Positions 1 through 4,673 of a stretch of 5,993 bases of DNA are shown here, piece after piece. The notes beneath the pieces are model-generated. The model did no database searches. It was given only the letters and a program-made list of their open reading frames with translations, and had not been told where the DNA came from. The stretch is from Oscillospiraceae bacterium (GTDB lineage Bacteria > Bacillota > Clostridia > Oscillospirales > Oscillospiraceae). The stretch is taken from positions 1 to 5,993 of the forward strand of contig JAEDKB010000106.1 in assembly GCA_016296045.1 (NCBI GenBank). Reading direction: 5' to 3'. Within the stretch, counting starts at the first letter, position 1, and the number at the start of each line of letters is the position of its first letter. The translations under genes were made by a program, and so were the position numbers.

Positions 1-1
1 A

Positions 2-26
2 CGGGCAAACAGCCCGACGTTTTTTT
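2..26 (+). terminator. Terminator-like hairpin at left edge
   Basis: A short GC stem (CGGGC at 2-6 with GCCCG at 12-16, loop AAACA) is followed within three bases by seven T residues (20-26). This is the form of an intrinsic terminator for a rightward gene ending before the window. The window starts at the stem, so its full length cannot be seen. An alternative is that it is a hairpin in the 5' leader of a leftward transcript from the promoter at 73-101. Confidence 0.5.
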
Positions 27-34
27 AGCAAAAG

Positions 35-63
35 CTCTGATTAAAAATATGTTTTTATCAGAG
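35..63. other. AT-rich hairpin near left edge
   Basis: CTCTGA (35-40) pairs with TCAGAG (58-63). After a one-base bulge (T41), TAAAAA (42-47) pairs with TTTTTA (52-57), leaving a TATG loop. That gives a 12-bp stem. It could be the 5' end of a leftward transcript or part of the terminator region of an upstream gene. No protein-coding content is seen here. Confidence 0.4.
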
Positions 64-72
64 AATAGTATT

Positions 73-101
73 AGTATACAAAGCCGCACGGAAAATGTCA
101 A
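73..101 (-). promoter_or_regulatory. Near-consensus leftward sigma-A promoter
   Basis: On the minus strand, TTGACA (101-96, 6/6) is followed by exactly 17 bases and TATACT (78-73, 5/6). Transcription would start near 66 and run off the left edge. The gene it serves, if any, lies outside the window. It conflicts with reading 2-26 as the end of a rightward gene unless the two transcripts converge, so its role is unproven. Confidence 0.5.
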
Positions 102-107
102 GAAAAG

Positions 108-157
108 CCGCCTGTGTTCGGCAGACGCGCTTTCTTCGGCACAGAGCGGTATTTTTT
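108..157 (+). terminator. Weak terminator-like stem upstream of typA
   Basis: CCGC plus CTGTG (108-116) pairs with CACAG plus GCGG (140-149) with one bulged A, then TA and six T residues (152-157). The 23-base loop is long for an efficient terminator. It lies before the typA promoter and might shield typA from upstream transcription. Confidence 0.3.
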
Positions 158-190
158 CGACGTTTTTCTTGGGAAATTTCCGCTTTTCCC

Positions 191-219
191 TTGCGATATG
201 CAAAATCATGTGTTATATT
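191..219 (+). promoter_or_regulatory. Probable typA promoter
   Basis: TTGCGA (191-196, 4/6 of consensus), a 17-base spacer and TATATT (214-219, 5/6) predict a start near 226, giving a leader of about 58 bases. The likely ribosome binding site is GGAAAGGGA (266-274). GGAAA (266-270) can pair with TTTCC (279-283), which would place the GGGA core in a small loop directly before the ATG. Confidence 0.55.
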
Positions 220-283
220 TTATGCTTGTGGATAAATTTTTTATTGTACGCGGCGAAATGCTGCTGGAAAGGGACTGGTTTCC

Positions 284-2116
284 ATGTCTGAACAGAAAAA
301 CATCCGTAATATTGCGATCATTGCCCATGTCGATCACGGCAAAACGACATTGGTCGATGAAATGCTCAAGCAGGGCGGAATCTACCGCGAAAATCAGGCG
401 GTGGTCGAGCGTGTAATGGACTCCGGCGATCTGGAGCGCGAACGCGGCATCACCATTCTTGCCAAAAACACCGCCGTTCACTATAAGGGCACAAAAATCA
501 ACATCGTCGATACTCCGGGTCACGCCGATTTCGGCGGCGAGGTCGAACGTATCCTCAAAATGGTCAACGGCGTTATCCTTCTGGTCGATGCCGCAGAAGG
601 TCCCATGCCGCAGACGCGCTTTGTTCTTCAAAAGGCGCTGGAGCTGGGCCACAAGGTCATCGTTGTCGTCAACAAAATCGACCGCCTGGATGCCCGTATC
701 GAGGAGGTCATGGACGAGGTGCTGGAGCTTCTGCTCGACCTCAACGCAACCGACGAGCAATTCGAATCGCCTACGCTGTTCTGCTCTGCGCGTCAGGGCG
801 TTGCAAGCTACAGCCCGAATGAGACCGGCGTGAATCTCACCCCCCTGTTTGACACCATCGTCAACTATATCCCCGCTCCGGAGGGCGATCCCTCCGCTCC
901 CGTTCAGATGCTCGTCTCCTCGATCGACTATAACGAATACGTCGGCAGAATCGGCATCGGCAGAATTGAACGCGGAACCCTCCGCCAGAATCAGGAGGTC
1001 GTCATCTGCGACTATCACGACCCCGATCACAAGGAAAAGGGCAAGGTCGTCGCCCTGTACGAATTTGACGGCTTAGGCAAAAAGCCCATTACCGAAGCCT
1101 CTGCCGGCGAGATCGTTGCCTTCTCCGGCATGTCCGACATCACCATCGGCCGTACCATCTGCGCCCCCGACACCCCCGAAGCGCTGCCGTTTGTAAAAAT
1201 CTCCGATCCGACCATCGAAATGACCTTCTCCGTCAACGATTCTCCGTTTGCAGGTCGTGAGGGCAAATACGTCACCTCCCGCAACCTGCGTGACCGCCTG
1301 TTCCGCGAGCTTTTGAAGGACGTTTCCCTGCACGTTACCGAGCAGGGCACCGATTCTTTCAACGTCGCCGGGCGCGGCGAAATGCACATTTCCATCCTCA
1401 TTGAAACGATGCGCCGCGAGGGCTACGAATTCCAGGTCAGCACACCCCGCGTTCTGACCAAGACCATCGACGGCAAGCTCTGCGAACCGATTGAACGCAT
1501 GGTCGCCGATGTTCCCGAAACCTCCATGGGCAGCGTCATTGAAAAAATCGGCAAGCGCAAGGGCGATCTGGTCTCCATGACGCCTGTGGGAAGCCGTTAC
1601 CGTCTGGAATTTCTGGTTCCCTCACGCGGCCTGTTCGGCTACCGCAATGAGTTTTTGACCGATACCCGCGGCGAGGGCATCATGTCCTCCGTTCTCGACT
1701 CCTACGCCCCGATGAAGGGCGAGATCGAGCGCCGCAAAACCGGCTCCCTCATCTCTCATGAGACCGGTGAGGCCTGCTCCTACGGCTTGTTCAACGCGCA
1801 GGAGCGCGGTCAGCTCTTTATCGGCCCGGGTACGGAGGTCTACGGCGGCATGGTCGTCGGCATCTGTTCGCGCAACGAGGATATGACCGTCAATGTCTGC
1901 AAGAAAAAGCAGCTGACCAATATGCGTGCCTCCGGCGCCGATGAAGCGCTCCGTCTGACCAGCCCGAAGATTCTCTCTCTGGAGCAGTGTCTGGAGTTCC
2001 TTGCCGATGACGAGCTGCTTGAAGTCACGCCCCAGTCGCTCCGCATCCGCAAGCGCGAGCTGGATCATTCCATCCGTATGCGCCAGCTTATGAAGGCCAG
2101 AAACGGACAATCATGA
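284..2116 (+). CDS. typA: TypA/BipA ribosome-associated translational GTPase
   Basis: This 610-residue protein matches the usual TypA/BipA length of about 605-615. The G domain is complete: P-loop HVDHGKTT (residues 15-22), switch I RGITI (54-58), DTPGH (76-80), NKID (130-133) and SAR (168-170). EF-Tu-like domain 2, EF-G-like domains and the TypA-specific C-terminal domain follow, including the signature region around residues 450-490. TypA binds the 70S ribosome in the cytosol and hydrolyses GTP. In well-studied bacteria it supports ribosome assembly and growth at low temperature or under stress. The ATG at 284 is chosen because the conserved [14 protein letters not shown] start of the family follows directly and a ribosome binding site lies about 10 bases upstream. 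It appears to be a single-gene unit: its own promoter is upstream, and a repeat and two-way terminator are downstream. No truncation or missing catalytic residue is visible. Confidence 0.98.
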   Translation: MSEQKNIRNIAIIAHVDHGKTTLVDEMLKQGGIYRENQAVVERVMDSGDLERERGITILAKNTAVHYKGTKINIVDTPGHADFGGEVERILKMVNGVILLVDAAEGPMPQTRFVLQKALELGHKVIVVVNKIDRLDARIEEVMDEVLELLLDLNATDEQFESPTLFCSARQGVASYSPNETGVNLTPLFDTIVNYIPAPEGDPSAPVQMLVSSIDYNEYVGRIGIGRIERGTLRQNQEVVICDYHDPDHKEKGKVVALYEFDGLGKKPITEASAGEIVAFSGMSDITIGRTICAPDTPEALPFVKISDPTIEMTFSVNDSPFAGREGKYVTSRNLRDRLFRELLKDVSLHVTEQGTDSFNVAGRGEMHISILIETMRREGYEFQVSTPRVLTKTIDGKLCEPIERMVADVPETSMGSVIEKIGKRKGDLVSMTPVGSRYRLEFLVPSRGLFGYRNEFLTDTRGEGIMSSVLDSYAPMKGEIERRKTGSLISHETGEACSYGLFNAQERGQLFIGPGTEVYGGMVVGICSRNEDMTVNVCKKKQLTNMRASGADEALRLTSPKILSLEQCLEFLADDELLEVTPQSLRIRKRELDHSIRMRQLMKARNGQS

Positions 2117-2137
2117 CTGTCGATAGTAAACAGCGTC

Positions 2138-2349
2138 AATCTGTCAGAAACGCCCGTAACCGTCAAAATCAGAATGATAAGAGAGCGTAACTGCTTCAAT
2201 GCCGAAACATGGCTTCCTTCCATGTCATCCTGAGCGTAAGCGAAGGATCTTCGCACCTTCGAAAAAAAAGATTCTTCGTCGCTGCGCTCCTCAGAATGAC
2301 ATATACGGGAGATGCTCCGGAAAGAATTCAGGGTTTCCGTCAGGTATTA
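2138..2349 (+). repeat. Intergenic palindromic MITE-like repeat, copy A
   Basis: This non-coding element starts about 20 bases after the typA stop and is homologous, in inverted orientation, to 4436-4673. The best conserved core is 2218-2302, whose first 45 bases differ by one base from the reverse complement of copy B. The core folds on itself: GTCATCCTGAGCG near 2225 faces CTCAGAATGAC near 2290, giving a long imperfect hairpin. Conservation continues to a TTTCCGTCAGGTATTA end (2334-2349). ATCAGAATGATAA (2169-2181) is also shared by both copies. The left end is diverged. The core is of the GTCATTCTGAG...CGAAGAATC type that is widely scattered in bacterial genomes. No transposase is present, so any movement would need a helper in trans. 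Confidence 0.8.
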
Positions 2350-2402
2350 TGCAGAATATGATAAAAAGCTTTTAACCCTTTTATTAGATTCTACTATAAA
2401 CA

Positions 2403-2435
2403 GCGTGCCGAAAGTTTTTCGGCACGCCGATTTTT
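2403..2435. terminator. Bidirectional terminator between typA and the mini-gene cassette
   Basis: GCGTGCCGAAA (2403-2413) and TTTCGGCACGC (2417-2427) form a perfect 11-bp stem with a 3-base loop. Rightward, a T5 run follows at 2431-2435, suited to ending typA transcripts. Leftward, the tail is T-containing but interrupted (TGTTTATAGT), suited to the convergent cassette. The last codons of the 37-aa gene overlap the rightward T run. Confidence 0.8.
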
Positions 2436-2547
2436 ACGGTCTGTTTCGCTGCTCTGCGCGGTTGCCGGTCATTCCCGAATGGATCTGCGGCAGCTTCGGA
2501 TCGTGCAGATCTCCGTGCCGCTCCGGCGGCTTCTTTGGATGCTCCAT
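2434..2547 (-). CDS. 37-aa polar peptide, last gene of the cassette
   Basis: This very short reading frame encodes 37 residues starting MEHPKKPPERHGDLHDPK. It is rich in Pro, His, Lys, Arg and Asp, with no hydrophobic segment, signal peptide or recognised domain. Support for it being real is a strong AGGAGGG ribosome binding site (2566-2560), 12 bases before the ATG, and a terminator that follows the stop immediately. It is the fourth gene of the leftward cassette, 103 bases after the HTH gene. The ribosome binding site is complementary to an upstream segment (see 2557-2621), so translation may be controlled by RNA folding. The function is unknown. It could also be a non-functional remnant. 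Confidence 0.55.
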   Translation of the reverse strand: MEHPKKPPERHGDLHDPKLPQIHSGMTGNRAEQRNRP

Positions 2548-2556
2548 AATAAAAAT

Positions 2557-2621
2557 AATCCCTCCTGCATTCTATCAATCACAGATGTTTCATCCGTGAA
2601 TTAGTTTGGCAGGGAGGGATT
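2557..2621 (-). promoter_or_regulatory. RNA structure that could hide the 37-aa gene's ribosome binding site
   Basis: In the leftward transcript, bases 2621-2609 are complementary to 2568-2557 over about 12 bp with one bulged base. The second arm contains the AGGAGGG ribosome binding site of the 37-aa gene. Inside, CACGGATG (2598-2591) pairs with CATCTGTG (2587-2580) around an AAA loop. The stem is followed by ATTTTTATT, so it might also act as a weak attenuator. This is visible base pairing, and the function is inferred. Confidence 0.45.
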
Positions 2622-2650
2622 TTCTTATGCGTTCGCTTCGGGAAAAAGAA

Positions 2651-2890
2651 TCAATAGCGCAGAAAACGACGCAGCCGATTCTCCGCCCGATGCAGGGTGC
2701 GGCAGACCGTCGAGCGGCTGACTCCACGCTCCTGCGCGATTTGCGCCTGCGTCTTTCCGCCGAAGTAAACCGCCAAAAGTACATCGCGCTGCAATTCGGT
2801 CAGCTCCGAGCGGATCACACGCTCCATTCGCCGCATCTGAACCGCTCGCGGCAAACGGATATCCGTGTAATCACAGGGTATATTTTTCAT
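2651..2890 (-). CDS. Sigma-70 region 4-like helix-turn-helix protein (79 aa)
   Basis: This small basic protein has residues 31-79 resembling sigma-70 region 4: TELQRDVLLAVYFGG, then a helix-turn-helix at about 46-69 (QAQIAQERGVSRSTVCRTL), ending RLRRFLRY. Region 2, needed to bind the -10 element, is absent, so it is not a complete sigma factor. By analogy it could bind DNA or touch RNA polymerase. I chose the ATG at 2890 because it overlaps the upstream stop by 20 bases and has AAGGGG about 11 bases upstream. The ATG at 2911 in the same frame would add seven residues and is also possible. It is the third gene in the leftward cassette and probably translationally coupled to the 77-aa gene. The DNA-binding fold is well supported, but the targets are unknown. 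Confidence 0.88.
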   Translation of the reverse strand: MKNIPCDYTDIRLPRAVQMRRMERVIRSELTELQRDVLLAVYFGGKTQAQIAQERGVSRSTVCRTLHRAENRLRRFLRY

Positions 2891-3104
2891 TGCGGTAAAA
2901 GCCCCTTTCATAGTAGTGTGCGGTCAGCTCTGCCAGCTCGCGGCATTGCGTTAAAATGCCGGACAGATAGGCGATCTCATGCCGAAGCTGTGCCCTGTCA
3001 AGTGCGTCCTCACACGCCTTCAGCGACTGACGCAGCTCACGCAGCCGTTTGCGTAAAGGCTCCGCTGCCAGAAGATATCCCTCGGAAAGCTCATAAAGCA
3101 TCAT
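2871..3104 (-). CDS. 77-aa helical protein of unknown function
   Basis: The protein begins MMLYELSEGY and ends YYERGFYRNEKYTL. The middle (about residues 13-60) is rich in Leu, Arg, Glu and Ala with heptad-like spacing, so it is probably two helices or a short coiled coil. There is no signal peptide, membrane segment or catalytic motif. The ATG at 3104 overlaps the stop of the 52-aa gene as ATGA and has GGAGC about 8 bases upstream. The longer in-frame start at 3224 has no good ribosome binding site and would cover the 52-aa gene. From memory, proteins with this kind of MLYEL start and YERGYHRxxKY-like end occur in Firmicutes just before sigma-like HTH genes. I cannot verify that here. A partner or regulator of the HTH protein is a reasonable guess. 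Confidence 0.82.
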   Translation of the reverse strand: MMLYELSEGYLLAAEPLRKRLRELRQSLKACEDALDRAQLRHEIAYLSGILTQCRELAELTAHYYERGFYRNEKYTL

Positions 3105-3259
3105 AATACCAGCTCCAGCGCCGTCCGAAAATATTTCGTGGCATAGACCTTTAAGCAGTCCGGGCAGATGCACATGCCTTCCAGCCGATAGCAAAAGCTT
3201 CCGGCATACAGCTCCGTGCCGCACAGATCACACCAACACACCAAGGTCGGTTCGGTCAT
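3101..3259 (-). CDS. 52-aa Cys-rich putative zinc-ribbon protein
   Basis: This small gene encodes 52 residues beginning MTEPTLVCWCDLCG. Seven cysteines are present (8, 10, 13, 23, 30, 32, 35). CDLC (10-13) and CPDC (32-35) are placed like the two knuckles of a zinc ribbon, with YAGSFCYRLEG between them as a possible beta hairpin. An excellent ribosome binding site, AGGAGGTG, lies 6 bases before the ATG at 3259, and the stop overlaps the next ATG (ATGA). These features make it the first gene of the leftward cassette. No signal peptide or catalytic motif is seen. Zinc binding is inferred from cysteine spacing, and the role (nucleic acid or protein contact) is unknown. Confidence 0.85.
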   Translation of the reverse strand: MTEPTLVCWCDLCGTELYAGSFCYRLEGMCICPDCLKVYATKYFRTALELVL

Positions 3260-3341
3260 CCGGATTCACCTCCTGTTGGAATTCAGCTTATCCATGCGAG
3301 GCAATCCATCCTTCCACAACCGAATAAAAGGAGGGTAAAAC

Positions 3342-3425
3342 ATGAAAAATCGAAACTATTTTAATTATTTTATTTTCCATATTTTTCCAATTCTACACGA
3401 AAAGTGTACTACACAAAACGTGTGA
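3342..3425 (+). CDS. Possible 27-aa peptide in the divergent control region
   Basis: An ATG at 3342 follows GGAGGG (3331-3336) by five bases and opens 27 codons (MKNRNYFNYFIFHIFPILHE, then seven more residues) to a TGA at 3423-3425. The peptide is aromatic and AT-coded. It lies antisense to the cassette leader and covers the palindromes, and no convincing promoter precedes it. It may be chance. Confidence 0.25.
   Translation: MKNRNYFNYFIFHIFPILHEKCTTQNV
3394..3423. promoter_or_regulatory. Twin palindromic operator, probably for the XRE regulator
   Basis: Two palindromes, TACACGAAAAGTGTA (3394-3408) and ACACAAAACGTGT (3411-3423), share the form ACACRAAAMGTGT. Their centres are 16 bp apart, roughly one and a half helical turns. 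They cover the spacer and -10 box of the leftward cassette promoter and lie about 90 bases before the XRE gene. Binding here should repress the cassette. That the neighbouring XRE protein is the binder is inferred from position. Confidence 0.65.
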
Positions 3426-3431
3426 TGTCAA
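3403..3431 (-). promoter_or_regulatory. Leftward promoter of the mini-gene cassette
   Basis: On the minus strand, TTGACA (3431-3426, 6/6), a 17-base spacer and TACACT (3408-3403, 4/6) predict a start near 3396 and a leader of about 137 bases before the 52-aa gene. One palindrome fills the spacer and the other covers the -10 box, so the promoter looks tightly regulated. Confidence 0.7.
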
Positions 3432-3448
3432 GTATTTTTTTCCAATCT

Positions 3449-3468
3449 ACAAAATATCACAAAATATC
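3449..3468. repeat. Tandem 10-bp direct repeat
   Basis: ACAAAATATC occurs twice back to back (3449-3458 and 3459-3468), one helical turn apart, between the leftward promoter and the XRE start. It may be additional regulator contacts or simply AT-rich sequence. A rightward -10 candidate, TATGAT (3478-3483), follows but has no matching -35 box. Confidence 0.5.
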
Positions 3469-3513
3469 TGCCTGAAATATGATAGGGTTATATGCGGAAG
3501 GAGGGGTTTTTAA

Positions 3514-4371
3514 TTGCTGGGTGCAAGAATTGCGTTGCTGCGGAAACAGACTGGTCTGTCTCAGCGGTCACTCGCCGCCGCGCTCAAGGTCAGCCCAAGC
3601 GCCGTCGGAATGTATGAACAGGATCGGCGCACTCCTTCCACCGAGTTGCTCATCGAAATGGCGCGGCTGTTTGATGTTACTACCGATTTTCTGCTGACGG
3701 GCTGCAGCCGACAAAAGGATGCCGCCGTTTTAAACCGCATTTTGGAGGATACCTGCAAGCGCCTGCGCTGCTCCGATGGCTCCCCTCTTCCCAAAGAGGA
3801 TGCCGCGCTGCTGCTGGAATCGATTTTCACCGCCGGAGAGTTGACGGAAAATAAAAAATCGGCTATCATAGAGACAGCCGGAGGTGAAAATATGACGGAT
3901 GCAGATTTTATGCGCGAGGCGCTTCAATTGGCTGCGCAGGCGGCGCAGGAGGGTGAAGTGCCGGTTGGCTGCGTGATTGTTGACGGGGATCGGATCGTCG
4001 GACGCGGCAGAAATCGCCGCGAAAGCAAAAAAAATGCGCTCTGTCATGCAGAGCTGGAGGCCATAAACGAAGCCTGTACCACGCTTGGCGGCTGGCGGTT
4101 GTGGCGATGTACGCTCTATGTCACCTTGGAGCCCTGTCCGATGTGCGCCGGTGCCATCATCAACGCCCGCATTGCGCGTGTGGTCTACGGTGCGCCCGAC
4201 CCGAAAGCAGGCTCGTGCGGCACTCTGACCGATCTTTTTGCCCTTCCCTATAATCACCGTCCCTCTGTGGAGGGAGGTCTTTTGGAGGAAGAATCCCGGG
4301 AGCAGCTTCAGCGCTTTTTTCGTGCGCTTCGGGAGCATCCGCCGGTGAAAACGTGGAAAAAGCCTGAATAA
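3514..4371 (+). CDS. XRE-family HTH regulator reading in frame into TadA
   Basis: This 285-codon frame starts at TTG (3514) with AAGGAGGGG seven bases upstream. Residues 1-65 are a classic XRE/Cro-CI HTH: LGARIALLRKQTGLSQRSLA, then VSPSAVGMYEQDRRTPS, ending LFDVTTDFLLTG. Residues 66-110 form a helical tail (LRCSDGSPLPKEDAALLLES) that could end a normal regulator of about 110 residues. There is no stop, however: the frame passes through about 16 linker residues into a complete TadA (residues 127-285). Either a regulator-deaminase fusion is made, or this is a regulator whose stop was lost beside tadA, or an indel or base error removed the stop. The XRE part most likely represses the divergent cassette through the palindromes at 3394-3423. 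The internal tadA promoter and ribosome binding site argue that tadA is also made alone. Confidence 0.8.
   Translation: MLGARIALLRKQTGLSQRSLAAALKVSPSAVGMYEQDRRTPSTELLIEMARLFDVTTDFLLTGCSRQKDAAVLNRILEDTCKRLRCSDGSPLPKEDAALLLESIFTAGELTENKKSAIIETAGGENMTDADFMREALQLAAQAAQEGEVPVGCVIVDGDRIVGRGRNRRESKKNALCHAELEAINEACTTLGGWRLWRCTLYVTLEPCPMCAGAIINARIARVVYGAPDPKAGSCGTLTDLFALPYNHRPSVEGGLLEEESREQLQRFFRALREHPPVKTWKKPE
3841..3869 (+). promoter_or_regulatory. tadA promoter inside the XRE reading frame
   Basis: TTGACG (3841-3846, 5/6), exactly 17 bases and TATCAT (3864-3869, 5/6) predict a start near 3876. That leaves a leader of about 16 bases, just enough for the GGAGGTG ribosome binding site at 3880-3886. 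It lies in the codons joining the XRE and TadA parts, so the linker residues are constrained by promoter sequence. Confidence 0.7.
3892..4371 (+). CDS. tadA: tRNA-specific adenosine deaminase TadA (tRNA-Arg A34 to I34)
   Basis: This 159-residue protein has the usual TadA length and all deaminase landmarks: EVPVGCVIV (22-30), N41 in NRRE, the zinc and proton-shuttle site HAE (52-54), and PCPMC (81-85) with the two zinc cysteines 82 and 85. ARIARVVYGAPDPKAG and NHRPSVEGGLLEEE follow. TadA deaminates adenosine 34 of tRNA-Arg(ACG) to inosine in the cytosol so that one tRNA reads CGU, CGC and CGA. It is normally essential. The ATG at 3892 has GGAGGTG five bases upstream and its own promoter, and it gives a family-normal N terminus (DADFMREALQLA). 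The base just before HAE is atypical (LCHAE where T or P is common), but no catalytic residue is missing. It is followed at once by a strong terminator. The frame is continuous upstream with an XRE regulator, described separately. Confidence 0.96.
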   Translation: MTDADFMREALQLAAQAAQEGEVPVGCVIVDGDRIVGRGRNRRESKKNALCHAELEAINEACTTLGGWRLWRCTLYVTLEPCPMCAGAIINARIARVVYGAPDPKAGSCGTLTDLFALPYNHRPSVEGGLLEEESREQLQRFFRALREHPPVKTWKKPE

Positions 4372-4382
4372 TAATCAAAAAT

Positions 4383-4428
4383 CTGCCGCAGAATTTTTTT
4401 ACAATTCTGCGGCAGTTCTTCTTTTTTT
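4383..4428. terminator. Strong bidirectional terminator after tadA
   Basis: CTGCCGCAGAATT (4383-4395) and AATTCTGCGGCAG (4403-4415) form a perfect 13-bp stem. The rightward tail TTCTTCTTTTTTT (4416-4428) ends tadA transcripts. The leftward tail ATTTTTGATTATTATT, below 4383, can end the convergent lipoprotein transcript, which must first cross repeat copy B. Confidence 0.92.
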
Positions 4429-4435
4429 AGCTTAA

Positions 4436-4673
4436 TACCAATACCTGACAGAAATCATGACTTCTTTCCGGAGCAGCTCCCGTAAACGTCATTCTGAGGA
4501 GCAAAGCGACGAAGAATCCTTTCTCTATCGAAGGTGCGAAGATCCTTCGCTTTCGCTCAGGATGACATGGAAAGATACTCTGCTTTAACATTGACGCATA
4601 ATACCCTATCCCTTTATCATTCTGATACGAATACATGACAGAACGTTTGAATTCCTTCTATCAGGTATTAGTA
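4436..4673 (-). repeat. MITE-like repeat with terminal inverted repeats, copy B
   Basis: The ends are inverted repeats: TACCAATACCTGACAGAA (4436-4453) and, read on the minus strand from 4673 to 4656, TACTAATACCTGATAGAA, matching at 16 of 18. An extra direct copy of the left end, TACGAATACATGACAGAA (4626-4643, 16 of 18), lies just inside the right end. The core (4488-4572) is the palindromic GTCATTCTGAG type and matches copy A in reverse. At about 238 bp with no coding capacity, it resembles a MITE. Its right end overlaps the lipoprotein stop codon. A short minus-strand frame through it (CHPERKRRIFAPS) is a translation artefact of the repeat. Confidence 0.82.

Noticed and set aside
206..1030. 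274-codon minus-strand open frame over typA
   Set aside because: It is antisense to the strongly conserved TypA G domain, has no ribosome binding site, and its composition is that expected from the reverse of a GC-rich gene.
2606..3106. 166-codon plus-strand frame with a GGAGGG-like site before an inner ATG
   Set aside because: It runs antisense through the HTH and 77-aa genes, which have clear family features and coupled starts. The plus-strand protein is low-complexity and unrecognisable.
2871..3224. Longer 117-aa version of the 77-aa protein
   Set aside because: The upstream start lacks a ribosome binding site and would overlap the 52-aa Cys-rich gene, whose stop overlaps the ATG at 3104 as ATGA.
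4427..4636. 69-codon minus-strand frame containing CHPERKRRIFAPS
   Set aside because: It is a translation of repeat copy B. Such peptides recur in databases wherever this repeat was called as a gene. The same holds for the FAYAQDD frame at 2065-2256 in copy A.
2138..4673. CRISPR array
   Set aside because: Only two repeat copies exist, they are inverted and 2 kb apart, and no regular spacers or cas genes are seen.
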